Assembly (NCBI RefSeq): GCF_004570975.1
Contig: NZ_SPPC01000007.1
Span: 1 to 64,000, forward strand
Length of the DNA: 64,000 nt
Reading direction: 5' to 3'
Origin: Barnesiella sp. WM24
Lineage (GTDB): Bacteria > Bacteroidota > Bacteroidia > Bacteroidales > Muribaculaceae
This document shows, piece after piece, positions 44,810-53,425 of the stretch. How positions within the stretch are numbered: position 1 is the first letter of the stretch; each line of letters opens with the position of its first letter. Made by a program: the position numbers and the translations under genes. The notes beneath the pieces are model-generated. The model did no database searches, was not told the origin of the DNA, and worked only from the letters and a program-made list of their open reading frames with translations.

Positions 44810-45850
44810 ATGGACCGGACTATTGAAAGGCTTGTACGCCCCAATATATTGAATCTCGCGCCATATACATGTGCCCGCAACGAGTACACGGGTGAGGCGC
44901 GCGCATGGCTTGACGCCAATGAAAACTCACTGATTGACGGACTCAACCGCTATCCCGACCCCCTGCAGCTTGAAGTAAAGGCAAGACTGTCGGAACTGCG
45001 CGGTGTTCCCTCCGACATGATATTTCTCGGTGTGGGCAGTGACGAGTGTATCGACCTGTGTTACCGCGTGTTTTGCCGTCCCGGCATTGACAACGTGGTT
45101 GCGATTGACCCTACCTACGGCATGTACAAGGTGTGTGCCGACATAAATGATGTCGAGTATCGCCCTGTCGACCTCAATCCCGATTATTCACTTGACGTGG
45201 ACCGGCTGCTTGCCGCGACCGACAAGTCGACGAAAGTGATATGGATATGCTCGCCCAACAACCCTACCGGCAACGCATTTCCGCCAGAAAAGCTCGAAGA
45301 GGTGGCGCGCCGGTTTGACGGTATTACCGTGATTGACGAGGCTTATGTCGACTTCTCGCCTCTCGGCTCTATGGCAGGAAGGCTTGCGGCATATCCGCGC
45401 ATGATTGTCATGCAGACATTCTCCAAGGCGTGGGCGGCAGCCGCGATGCGCCTCGGCATAGCATATGCGTCGCGCGACATAATCGACCTGTTTAACAAGG
45501 TGAAATATCCCTACAATATCAATATTCTCACGCAGCGCGAGGCATTGCGGGTGCTTGAAGGTGCCTATGATGTCAGGATTACTGCATCGCGTCTTGTCGA
45601 GCTGCGCAAAGCCCTTTCCGCAGAGCTTTTGAAACTGAATGTCGTGAAGGAGGTGTGTCCTTCCGATGCCAATTTTCTGCTTGTCAAGGTTGATGACGCC
45701 GACCGCCTTTATGATTACCTGAAGAAGGAAGGCGTGATTGTGCGCAATCGCTCGCGTGTCAATCTATGTGGCGGCTCGCTCCGCATCACGGTGGGCAATC
45801 CTGATGAAAACTCTCTTTTACTTGAAAAAATAAAGCAATATGGAGGCTGA
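44810..45850 (+). CDS. hisC: histidinol-phosphate aminotransferase
   Basis: 346 residues, a fold-type I PLP enzyme. [18 protein letters not shown] at the start, [12 protein letters not shown], the [10 protein letters not shown] Asp, and the PLP lysine in [16 protein letters not shown] are all visible. It transaminates imidazole-acetol phosphate. Its end overlaps hisB by 11 bp, so the two are translationally coupled. Confidence 0.95.
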   Translation: MDRTIERLVRPNILNLAPYTCARNEYTGEARAWLDANENSLIDGLNRYPDPLQLEVKARLSELRGVPSDMIFLGVGSDECIDLCYRVFCRPGIDNVVAIDPTYGMYKVCADINDVEYRPVDLNPDYSLDVDRLLAATDKSTKVIWICSPNNPTGNAFPPEKLEEVARRFDGITVIDEAYVDFSPLGSMAGRLAAYPRMIVMQTFSKAWAAAAMRLGIAYASRDIIDLFNKVKYPYNINILTQREALRVLEGAYDVRITASRLVELRKALSAELLKLNVVKEVCPSDANFLLVKVDDADRLYDYLKKEGVIVRNRSRVNLCGGSLRITVGNPDENSLLLEKIKQYGG

Positions 45851-46982
45851 CAGACTACGCACACTCTTCATCGACCGCGACGGCACCCTTATCGTGGAGC
45901 CGCCTGTTGACTATCAGGTCGACTCGCTTGAAAAACTTGAACTGATGCCGGGCGCGCTGCGTGCCATGCACTTTATCGCCACACGCCTTCCTTATGAGCT
46001 TGTGATGGTGACCAATCAGGACGGACTCGGGACGGAGAGTTTTCCGGAGGAGACATTTCTGCCGGCCCATGAAAAGATGCTGAAGGCATTTTCCAACGAG
46101 GGGGTGCATTTTGACGACATCATCATCGACCGTACATTTCCCGAGGAAAACGCGCCTACTCGCAAGCCGGGAACCGCGCTGCTCGGGAAATATCTTGACG
46201 GCAGCCGCGACCTCGCCGGCAGCTATGTGATAGGCGACCGTCTTACCGACGCCATGCTTGCCCGCAATCTCGGCGCCAAGGCAATTTTGCTCCGTGAACC
46301 CGACGCGGCGCTGCTTGAGGAGATAAAGGCTGAGGGGCTTGAGGATGTAGTGGAGATTGTGACCCCTTCCTGGGACGAGATTGTGCCGGTGCTTCAAGGC
46401 GGCTCGCGGCGTGCTTCTGTCCACCGCCACACATCGGAGACCTCGATTGACATTGAGGTCAATCTTGACGGCAGCGGCAAGGGTGACATAGCCACGGGAA
46501 TCGGCTTTTTTGACCATATGCTTGACCAGATAGCGCGCCATTCGGGTATGGACATGTCGATAAAAGTGAAAGGCGACCTGCACGTTGATGAACACCACAC
46601 TATCGAGGACACCGCCATCGCGCTCGGCGAGGCTCTTAACAAGGCGCTCGGCGACAAGCGTGGGATTGAACGCTACGGATTTGTCCTGCCGATGGACGAT
46701 TGCCTGTGTACCGTGGCTATAGATTTCGGCGGTCGGCCGTGGCTTGTGTGGGATGCTGAGTTTCGCCGTGAAAAAATCGGCGACATGCCTACAGAAATGT
46801 TTCTCCACTTCTTCAAGTCGCTTTCCGACAATGCGCGCATGAACCTCTTTATACGTGCCGAGGGGGAGAATGAACATCACAAGATAGAAGGCATATTCAA
46901 GGCACTCGCGAGAGCCATACGTCAGGCAGTGAAGCGCGACCCGCTCCATTTCACGCTCCCCTCCACCAAAGGCACCCTCTGA
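45840..46982 (+). CDS. hisB: bifunctional histidinol phosphatase / imidazoleglycerol-phosphate dehydratase
   Basis: 380 residues. Residues 1-185 form a HAD-type phosphatase ([13 protein letters not shown] with the nucleophile Asp, [21 protein letters not shown]). Residues 190-380 form the dehydratase with two metal-binding His motifs, [27 protein letters not shown] and [16 protein letters not shown]. The fusion is the same as in enteric HisB. The last 576 bp are duplicated at 50491-51066 with 12 silent differences. The stop is followed at once by a half repeat unit. Confidence 0.96.
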   Translation: MEADRLRTLFIDRDGTLIVEPPVDYQVDSLEKLELMPGALRAMHFIATRLPYELVMVTNQDGLGTESFPEETFLPAHEKMLKAFSNEGVHFDDIIIDRTFPEENAPTRKPGTALLGKYLDGSRDLAGSYVIGDRLTDAMLARNLGAKAILLREPDAALLEEIKAEGLEDVVEIVTPSWDEIVPVLQGGSRRASVHRHTSETSIDIEVNLDGSGKGDIATGIGFFDHMLDQIARHSGMDMSIKVKGDLHVDEHHTIEDTAIALGEALNKALGDKRGIERYGFVLPMDDCLCTVAIDFGGRPWLVWDAEFRREKIGDMPTEMFLHFFKSLSDNARMNLFIRAEGENEHHKIEGIFKALARAIRQAVKRDPLHFTLPSTKGTL

Positions 46983-46986
46983 CGCG

Positions 46987-47661
46987 GAGGATTGCGTGTC
47001 CGCAAAGCGTGTATTTCGGGCGAGCTTCCACTCGCCCCTACAGCTACGCGATATGTTCTATTGCGGTGATTTGTAGCCTGTTGTGCAATGATTACCCATG
47101 CATCTACGCGATGTGCGTCATTGCGGTGATTTGCAGTCTGTTGCGTAATGATTGCCCATGCAGCTACGCGATGATTGCCAATACAAGCAATGTAGGGGCG
47201 AGTGGAAGCTCGCCCGCGTTCAGTCCGCCGTGTCCGTGTTGCGTGTGTGGTTTGGATTATTATGTGACATCCTTTTGGTGGATAGATTGCGTGTCCGCAA
47301 TGTGTGTATTTCGGGCGAGCTTTCACTCGCCCCTACAGCTACGCGATGTGCGTCATTGCGGTGATTTACAGTCTGTTGAACAATGGCTGTCCATGCAAGC
47401 AATGTAGGGGCGAGTGGAAGCTCGCCCGCGTTCCGTCCGCGCGTGTCTGCGTTGCGTGTGTTTTGGATTATGATGTGACATCCCTTTGAGGATAGATTGC
47501 GTGTCCGCAATGCGTGTGTTTCGGGCGAGCTTCCACTCGCCCCTACAGCTACGCGATGTGCGCCATTACGGTGATTTATAGTCTGTTGCGCAATGATTGC
47601 CCATGTAGCTACGCGATGATTACCAATGCAGGCAATGTAGGGGCGAGTGGAAGCTCGCCCG
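46987..47661 (+). repeat. palindromic repeat cluster 4
   Basis: It begins with half a core plus one arm (47017-47041) fused to the hisB end. Two 60 bp spacer units follow (47041-47160), then two medium-length units (47192-47336, 145 bp; 47404-47546, 143 bp) whose cores carry about 60 extra bases with a small CATCC...GGATAG palindrome, and a lone arm at 47637-47661 that stops 15 bp from the araC stop codon. In this cluster both arms are of the GGGCGAG/CTCGCCC type. It lies between convergent genes. Confidence 0.93.
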
Positions 47662-47675
47662 CTTGTGGGGGCAGG

Positions 47676-48527
47676 CTATTTTGTTGACTTTAGTCTGCGG
47701 TATTCGCGTGGGGTGCATCCGTTGATGCGCTTGAACGCGATATTAAAACTGCTTACCGAGTTAAATCCGCAGTCATAGGAAATCTGCAGGATGGGGTCGG
47801 AGGACACAAGCAACTGTCTTTGGGCGTGAGTGATGCGCTCCATTATTATATGCTCTTTGATTGTGTGCCCGAAAGCTTTTTTAAAGATGTTTCCGGCATA
47901 GTCGGGGTTAAGGCCGACTATGCTCCCGATATCCTCAACTTTCAGAGGCAAAGCATAGCTTTGAGCGATAAACAGAGCCATCTGTTCAATCTTTCCAGTC
48001 ATTGCTCCACAGAGTTGTTGCTCTTTCTTTGTATAATTGCCTGAAAATCTCAATAGCCGGCTTTTCATTTCCAGCATGACAATCCTGGAGGCGCCAATGT
48101 CTGACAGGTCATTTATCCAGTTTTTGAAGTAGGTCATGTCAAGAGATGAAAGACCTGTGTCTTCCTCAATCAGTACTCCTCCATTAAGAATGTCGTTTAC
48201 AAAGCATTTAGGCAATTCCCATCCAAGGAATGTTGAGAAAGGTATAGTGGCGACATAATATTCCGATGCCGATCCGGTGGCGTCTACGCGATGAGGCATC
48301 AGCCCCCAGAATATAGAAAGCCTGCCCTTGGGAATGACTATCCGGCGGTCAAGAAAACTATATGACAAATCACCCTCCGGCACAAAATTCATCTCGATTT
48401 CGTTGTGGCGGTCAAACTGTCGCATAGGTCGTAGTGCCCATTTCTCACATGTGAGTCCGTAAGGCTTGAAATTGTCGCGACTTTCGTCAAATGTCACCAA
48501 AATCTCGGAATTCGCTATGTCTTTCAT
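47676..48527 (-). CDS. AraC family transcriptional regulator
   Basis: 283 residues from the ATG at 48527; the in-frame upstream codons (to 48602) look like non-coding promoter sequence. The N-terminal half is a cupin-like effector domain (NEMNFVPEGDLSYSFLDRRIVIPKGRLSIFWG reads as a sugar-sensing cupin). The C-terminal half has two HTH motifs: YALPLKVEDIGSIVGLNPDYAGNIFKKAF and ILQISYDCGFNSVSSFNIAFKRINGCTPREYR. It is transcribed away from the DUF1593 gene, which it probably controls. It is part of an islet bracketed by two hisB 3' copies. Confidence 0.9.
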   Translation of the reverse strand: MKDIANSEILVTFDESRDNFKPYGLTCEKWALRPMRQFDRHNEIEMNFVPEGDLSYSFLDRRIVIPKGRLSIFWGLMPHRVDATGSASEYYVATIPFSTFLGWELPKCFVNDILNGGVLIEEDTGLSSLDMTYFKNWINDLSDIGASRIVMLEMKSRLLRFSGNYTKKEQQLCGAMTGKIEQMALFIAQSYALPLKVEDIGSIVGLNPDYAGNIFKKAFGHTIKEHIIMERITHAQRQLLVSSDPILQISYDCGFNSVSSFNIAFKRINGCTPREYRRLKSTK

Positions 48528-48614
48528 GAATTTCGGGTTGTTTATTTGTGATTTCTTGCTCAAATTTGCAAAATAATATTTAAATAAGCAATACCAAATC
48601 AAAAAACACTAAGT

Positions 48615-50033
48615 ATGAAACCGGTCGCTATCTATTTCCGGGCTTTGGTTATGAGCCTGCTTGTTTTTTCTTGTACAGTTGGTGGAGTGGCGGCAGAAAA
48701 GCCACGAGTGGTAATCCTTACAGACATAGCGCCTGCTGATGTCGAACCTGATGACAAAGAGTCTATGGTAAGGCTCTTGTCTCATTCCGACCTCTTTGAA
48801 ATAGAGGCGATTATAACATGCTCAGGCTGGAACAGCAGCGGAGGCGCTTATCCCGATGAATGGCGACAGCATCTTTTTGAAGTCATTGACGCATACGAAA
48901 AGGATCTGCCTAATCTTATGAAGCGTTCCGGACAGACCGGTTTTAAATCAGTTGACAAAGAGGGCGGAAAACAGGAGATAGGATATTGGCAGAGTGCCGA
49001 CTATCTGCGAAGCCGCGTATTTCAGGGGAGCCGGCATCTTGGCGTTGCTCATCTTGGAGCTGACAACAATACACCCGGAAGTGACTTTATAATCAATCTC
49101 GTTAAAGAGCGTGACAGTCGTCCTGTCTGGATTCTGATATGGGGCGGTGGTAATACTGTAGCCCAGTCGTTGTGGAAACTTAAAAATAGCGAAGATGAAA
49201 AGACTCTTGCCCTGGCGCTTGAAAAGTTGCGACTATATACAATCACCGATCAAGATGTAGACTGGGGAAACCGTACCAAATATGAGCTGAGTTCCCACAA
49301 ATGGATGAGAGAGACATTCGGCAAGAGTCTCTTCTTTATATGGGATGAAAGCGCATGGCTGTCACAAAATTCGCTTGGTGCCTCCAATTGGGACAAATAT
49401 GCCTCACTGATTCAAGGAAAGGGACACATGGGCAAAACATATCCTAAAAACAAGTATGGTGTTGAAGGAGATACGCCTTCGTTTCTATATGTGATTCCTA
49501 ACGGTTTGAATAATCCGGAACAACCAAGTCAAGTCGGGTGGGGCGGATATTTCAAAATGATGCAGAGCGATGATAAGACAACTTGCTGCTATAACAATTC
49601 ATCGCATGAAATAAAATCCATATCAGGAAAATATGAGAAATATTTTTACGATGCGACATTCGACAACTTCGCCGCAAGAATGGAGTGGGCGGAGACAGGG
49701 GAAGGAAACCGTAATCCGGTGGTTGTAATAAACGGAGACCGAAGTCTGAAGGCTGTTGATGTAAAGTGCCGCAAGGGAAAGTCGGTCACACTTGATGCGC
49801 GACAGTCCTATGACCCCGATGGCGACAAGCTTTCCATAAAGTGGTGGATTCTGCCTGAGGCAGGCGATGTCAATAGTGGCGTAGCACTTGCCGACAACGG
49901 CGACGGTACCGCCACAATAACTGTCGCCGACAACTGTAATCCCGGAAATATCCATATAATATGCGAGGTGACTGACGACGGTAAATTCTGTCTTAAAGGT
50001 TACCGGCGAATCATTTTATCGGTAAAACAGTAA
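48615..50033 (+). CDS. secreted DUF1593 (nucleoside-hydrolase-like) protein
   Basis: 472 residues with a signal peptide whose lipobox-like VFSC may make it a lipoprotein. The N-terminal domain begins RVVILTDIAPADVEPDDKESMVRLL, an Asp-rich loop like the calcium site of nucleoside hydrolases, and belongs to DUF1593 (Sde182-type). The C-terminal part (about 375-470) is an immunoglobulin-like beta domain (VTLDARQSYDPDGDKLSIKWWILPE). Family members occur in polysaccharide-use loci; the substrate here is unknown. It is divergent from the AraC gene, with a truncated paralogue 18 bp downstream. Confidence 0.85.
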   Translation: MKPVAIYFRALVMSLLVFSCTVGGVAAEKPRVVILTDIAPADVEPDDKESMVRLLSHSDLFEIEAIITCSGWNSSGGAYPDEWRQHLFEVIDAYEKDLPNLMKRSGQTGFKSVDKEGGKQEIGYWQSADYLRSRVFQGSRHLGVAHLGADNNTPGSDFIINLVKERDSRPVWILIWGGGNTVAQSLWKLKNSEDEKTLALALEKLRLYTITDQDVDWGNRTKYELSSHKWMRETFGKSLFFIWDESAWLSQNSLGASNWDKYASLIQGKGHMGKTYPKNKYGVEGDTPSFLYVIPNGLNNPEQPSQVGWGGYFKMMQSDDKTTCCYNNSSHEIKSISGKYEKYFYDATFDNFAARMEWAETGEGNRNPVVVINGDRSLKAVDVKCRKGKSVTLDARQSYDPDGDKLSIKWWILPEAGDVNSGVALADNGDGTATITVADNCNPGNIHIICEVTDDGKFCLKGYRRIILSVKQ

Positions 50034-50051
50034 CATTAAAAGACTTGAGAT

Positions 50052-50534
50052 ATGAATAAGATACACACTCTGATTCTCATGATTCTGCTGCCGGCATGTT
50101 TCGCTTTCGCCGGCAGTGGCGACAAGTCAAGACTTATTGTCATGACTGATCTCGGAGGATTTGACCCCGACGACAAGCAGTCGCTGATACATCTCCTTGT
50201 GTGTAGCGACAGGATAGACATAGAGGGTGTTATAAGCACTAACGCATGGCTTGATGACCCTGACCGCAGAGACAGCATAAGGGCTGTCGCTGATAATTAC
50301 CGCGAGGTGTACAATAATCTCAGCCGTCACTCTTCCGGCGTGATTACACCTGACAGGCTTGACTCGATTATTATGCGTGGGCAGGAGACGGCTCACATTT
50401 CCGGCACAGGAGAGGGGATGGATTCGGAGGGATCGGAATGGATAATCAGAAGGGTAAGTGACGAGAGTGACGGACGCCCGGTGTGGATAGCGGCGCGCTT
50501 CTGTACACCGCCACACATCGGAGACCTCGATTGA
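50052..50534 (+). pseudogene. DUF1593 paralogue truncated by hisB sequence
   Basis: The frame opens with a signal peptide and LIVMTDLGGFDPDDKQSLIHLL, the same Asp-rich start as the preceding gene, and continues as DUF1593 to about GRPVWIAA (50490). At 50491 it runs out of frame into hisB-derived sequence and stops after 14 foreign codons. About 310 residues of the expected 470 are missing. The break is exactly at the hisB junction, so the truncation and the duplication are one event. It may still be expressed, but the domain is incomplete. Confidence 0.85.
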
Positions 50535-51066
50535 CATTGAGGTCAACCTTGACGGCAGCGGCAAGGGTGACATAGCCACGGGAATCGGCTTTTTTGACCA
50601 TATGCTTGACCAGATAGCGCGCCATTCGGGCATGGACATGTCGATAAAAGTGAAAGGCGACCTGCACGTCGATGAACACCACACTATCGAGGACACCGCC
50701 ATAGCGCTCGGCGAGGCTCTTAACAAGGCGCTCGGCGACAAGCGCGGGATTGAACGCTACGGATTTGTCCTGCCGATGGACGATTGCCTGTGTACCGTGG
50801 CGATAGATTTTGGCGGTCGGCCGTGGCTTGTGTGGGATGCTGAGTTTCGCCGTGAAAAAATCGGCGACATGCCTACAGAGATGTTTCTCCACTTCTTCAA
50901 GTCGCTTTCCGACAATGCGCGCATGAACCTCTTTATACGTGCCGAGGGGGAGAATGAACACCACAAGATAGAAGGCATATTCAAGGCGCTCGCGAGAGCC
51001 ATACGTCAGGCAGTGAAGCGCGACCCGCTCCATTTCACGCTCCCCTCCACCAAAGGCACCCTCTGA
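50491..51066 (+). pseudogene. partial second copy of hisB (dehydratase domain)
   Basis: 576 bp aligned without gaps to 46407-46982. I count 12 differences, every one at a third codon position and silent, so the encoded 191 residues are the same. The phosphatase half is absent. A possible internal start is ATG at 50602 ([13 protein letters not shown]), giving 154 residues, but that would lack the N-terminal part of the dehydratase. It lies out of frame behind the truncated DUF1593 gene. It is followed, like the true hisB, by a half repeat unit. Confidence 0.9.
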
Positions 51067-51546
51067 CGCGGAGCATTGCGTGTCCGCAATGCGTGTGTTT
51101 CGGGCGAGCTTCCACTCGCCCCTACAGCTACGCGATGTGTGTCATTGCGGTGATTTACAGTCTGTTGCGGAATGATTGCCCATGCAGCTACGCGATGTGT
51201 GTCATTGCGGTGATTTATATTCTGTTGCGCAATGATTGCCCATGCATCTACGCGATGTGTGTTATTGCGGTGATTTACAGTTTGTTGTGTAATGATTGCC
51301 CATGCAGCTACGCGATGTGTATCATTGCGGTGATTTGTAACCTGTTGCGCGATGATTGCCCATACAGCTACGCGATGTGTGTTATTGCGGTGATTTACAG
51401 CCCGTTGCGCGATGATTGCCCATGCAGCTACGCGATGTGCGTCATTACGGTAATTTACAGCCTGTTGAGCGATGATTGCCAATACAAGCAATGTAGGGGC
51501 GAGTGGAAGCTCGCCCGCGTTCCGTCCGCCATGTCTGCGTTGCGTG
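51067..51546 (+). repeat. palindromic repeat cluster 5
   Basis: Half core and one arm (51101-51125) follow the hisB copy. Then come six 60 bp spacer units (51125-51484), then one arm (51493-51517) and half a core ending 3 bp before the stop of the FtsX-like gene. No complete unit is present; the arms face each other across the spacer array. The start is 90 percent or more identical to the start of cluster 4, so the duplication that copied hisB included it. Confidence 0.92.
51125..51484 (+). repeat. six exact-period 60 bp tandem repeats
   Basis: Six copies in perfect 60 bp register, each starting CAGCTACGCGATGTGT and ending AATGATTGCCCATG, with a few substitutions per copy and no indels. Because 60 is a multiple of three, a 164-codon ORF reads through as a 20-residue repeat; it is not considered a gene. 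The same unit occurs twice in cluster 4 and in diverged form as spacer in clusters 2 and 3. Confidence 0.93.
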
Positions 51547-51549
51547 GTG

Positions 51550-52734
51550 TCAGAAGTAGCGGCGCATGGCGCGGCGTATCGCGATAAGGTTGAGGGCTGT
51601 GATGAGGGCGATGATTGCTGTCCCGATGATTATTGTGGTCCAAGGTGATGTAGGGTCTATGCCGAGATGTGACAGTGGGGTTTGCCATATTGCCCTGCCT
51701 GTTAGCATTGCCGCTATGGCAAGCAGCAGCACAGCCACGTTGAGCGACACCACAATTATGGTGTAATAGCGTGACACCGCCGCAGGGGAGTAGCCGAGCA
51801 GCATGAGGTCGTGCAGCTTATCGCGGTTTTTCTGAAGAAGCAGGAATATGCTCAGCATCAGGATGAAAAATGACAACAGGCTTATGATGCCTCCTACCGC
51901 GACGACCACTCCTGTCACTATAGTGAGGAAATAAGATGCTTTCCCGCTGTCGGCATTGTCGCCCGACATCTCATAGCCACACGTGTCAAGATACTCTTTT
52001 ATGGCGGGGTCGCCGGGGCGGCTCAGTTCGACTATAAGCCGAGAGGGCGCTTTTTGGACATCTTCACCGAAACGGGCGTTGGCCCATTCCATAAAATCCT
52101 GTGGCACGGCGATGGTATTGAGCCGTGAGGAGAAGCCTACTATGCGCGCGGGAAACCATTGCTGGCGTCCGTTGCCGCTGATTGAAACGCGCAGCGGCAC
52201 CATCCCTATCATCGCCTCGCTCAGTTGAGGCAGTCCGCGCGACGAGGCAAATCCGAAATTGTAAAGCGACAGGTAGTCTTTGCTGAGAATAACTGGAATC
52301 TCAGGGTTTTCCGGGTCAAAATGCCAGTCGGACGGGCGCACATCAAAGAACTCGTCGGGAATCGACTCGAAGAATAGAGCCGTGGACATCCCTCTGCCTC
52401 CCATGTCGACGGAAGCCGAAACATTGTAGGCTGAGGCGGTGAACTCTCCGACCCTCCTCACCCATGGCTGTGAGCGCAGCATGTCAATCTCTTTGTCGGA
52501 AAATCCTTCTCCGGCGCCGCCGGTAAGTGTGCCGAGCCCTGTGACCTTGTGGGACAGGACCGTGTAGTCGCGTGACATGAATGAGTCATCCTGCTCCCAT
52601 ACCGAGGTTACATCGCGATAAAACTGTAGTGCGGTCAAGACTATAGCCAGCCCGGTGAAATTGGCGAGAGCATATCCGGCAAGCTGTCCGGTGCTGATGT
52701 TGTGGCGGAGCAGTCGCCACACTATATTTTTCAT
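51550..52734 (-). CDS. FtsX-like ABC transporter permease
   Basis: 394 residues with an N-terminal membrane helix (20-40), a large periplasmic domain (about 45-270) and three C-terminal helices (about 275-310, 325-350, 360-385). This is the MacB/FtsX permease topology. Such proteins use ATP-driven conformational change (mechanotransmission) rather than classical transport. It is the last gene of a three-gene operon with the ATPase and the DUF4836 lipoprotein. The substrate is not known. Its 3' end abuts repeat cluster 5. Confidence 0.85.
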   Translation of the reverse strand: MKNIVWRLLRHNISTGQLAGYALANFTGLAIVLTALQFYRDVTSVWEQDDSFMSRDYTVLSHKVTGLGTLTGGAGEGFSDKEIDMLRSQPWVRRVGEFTASAYNVSASVDMGGRGMSTALFFESIPDEFFDVRPSDWHFDPENPEIPVILSKDYLSLYNFGFASSRGLPQLSEAMIGMVPLRVSISGNGRQQWFPARIVGFSSRLNTIAVPQDFMEWANARFGEDVQKAPSRLIVELSRPGDPAIKEYLDTCGYEMSGDNADSGKASYFLTIVTGVVVAVGGIISLLSFFILMLSIFLLLQKNRDKLHDLMLLGYSPAAVSRYYTIIVVSLNVAVLLLAIAAMLTGRAIWQTPLSHLGIDPTSPWTTIIIGTAIIALITALNLIAIRRAMRRYF

Positions 52735-52756
52735 AATCGGAAGCGATTTTTTTTCG

Positions 52757-53425
52757 TTATAATGAGAATTTTTCAGTCACGTCAAGGTTGATGGCATATC
52801 CTACCGAGGTGGCTATCACTGCGGCACCGCGCTCTGCAGCCTCTGCCGCGACAAGGGAGGCCACCATGGCATTGTTGCGAGAATCAAGATGGCTCACCGG
52901 CTCGTCAAGTAAGATAAAGTCAAATGGCTGGCATAACGCCCTGACTACCGCCACTCTCTGCTGCTGCCCGATAGAAAGCCGCGACGCCGCGACATCGGCC
53001 TTATGGGCTATCTCAAGGCGTTCAAGCATAGCCATGATCGCCTCGCGGCTTTTGCATCTGGTAAGGCGGTTCTTAATCTCGATATTTTCCATTGCCGTCA
53101 GTTCGGGAAAGAGACGCATCTCCTGGGGGAGAAGCGCGAGGTGCCGACACCGGAGGTCACACCAGTCGTTGACCGAAAAGGAGCGTATGTCTTTCCCGTT
53201 AAAGCGTATCACACCCGAGTAGTCTGACCGGTTGCCGTAAATGTAGCTGCATAGCGATGATTTTCCTGTACCTGATTCAGCCTCCACCATGTAGGCGGCG
53301 CCTCTGTACAGGGTGATATCGCGGAGCCATATCTCCGAACCGCTTACCGGCGGCTCGTTTTCAGAGCCACGGAACACATCGGGCAGCACTCCGCACAGCT
53401 CTATGGAGTCGAGCGTCTTTGTCAT
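52757..53425 (-). CDS. ABC transporter ATP-binding protein with atypical motifs
   Basis: 222 residues. The Walker A region reads AESGTGKSS, with the first glycine of GxxGxGKS replaced. The signature is LSIGQQQR, Walker B is FILLDEP, and the D-loop is SHLD. The switch-loop histidine is not seen: the segment reads VIATSVGYAI where most have a T-H pair. It pairs with the FtsX-like permease downstream (gap 22 bp) and overlaps the DUF4836 gene upstream by 4 bp. ATP turnover may therefore be slow or regulated; that is inference from the substitutions. Confidence 0.85.
   Translation of the reverse strand: MTKTLDSIELCGVLPDVFRGSENEPPVSGSEIWLRDITLYRGAAYMVEAESGTGKSSLCSYIYGNRSDYSGVIRFNGKDIRSFSVNDWCDLRCRHLALLPQEMRLFPELTAMENIEIKNRLTRCKSREAIMAMLERLEIAHKADVAASRLSIGQQQRVAVVRALCQPFDFILLDEPVSHLDSRNNAMVASLVAAEAAERGAAVIATSVGYAINLDVTEKFSL

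Noticed and set aside
50602-51066. Second functional hisB
   Set aside because: The phosphatase half and the N-terminal part of the dehydratase are missing from the internal ATG, and no promoter is seen. Kept as a pseudogene, although the sequence itself is not decayed.
51093-51587. 164-codon ORF of 20-residue repeats (YAMCVIAVIYSLLRNDCPCS type)
   Set aside because: It is a translation of the 60 bp tandem array, open only because 60 is a multiple of three. It starts inside a palindromic arm, and the same DNA elsewhere has stops.
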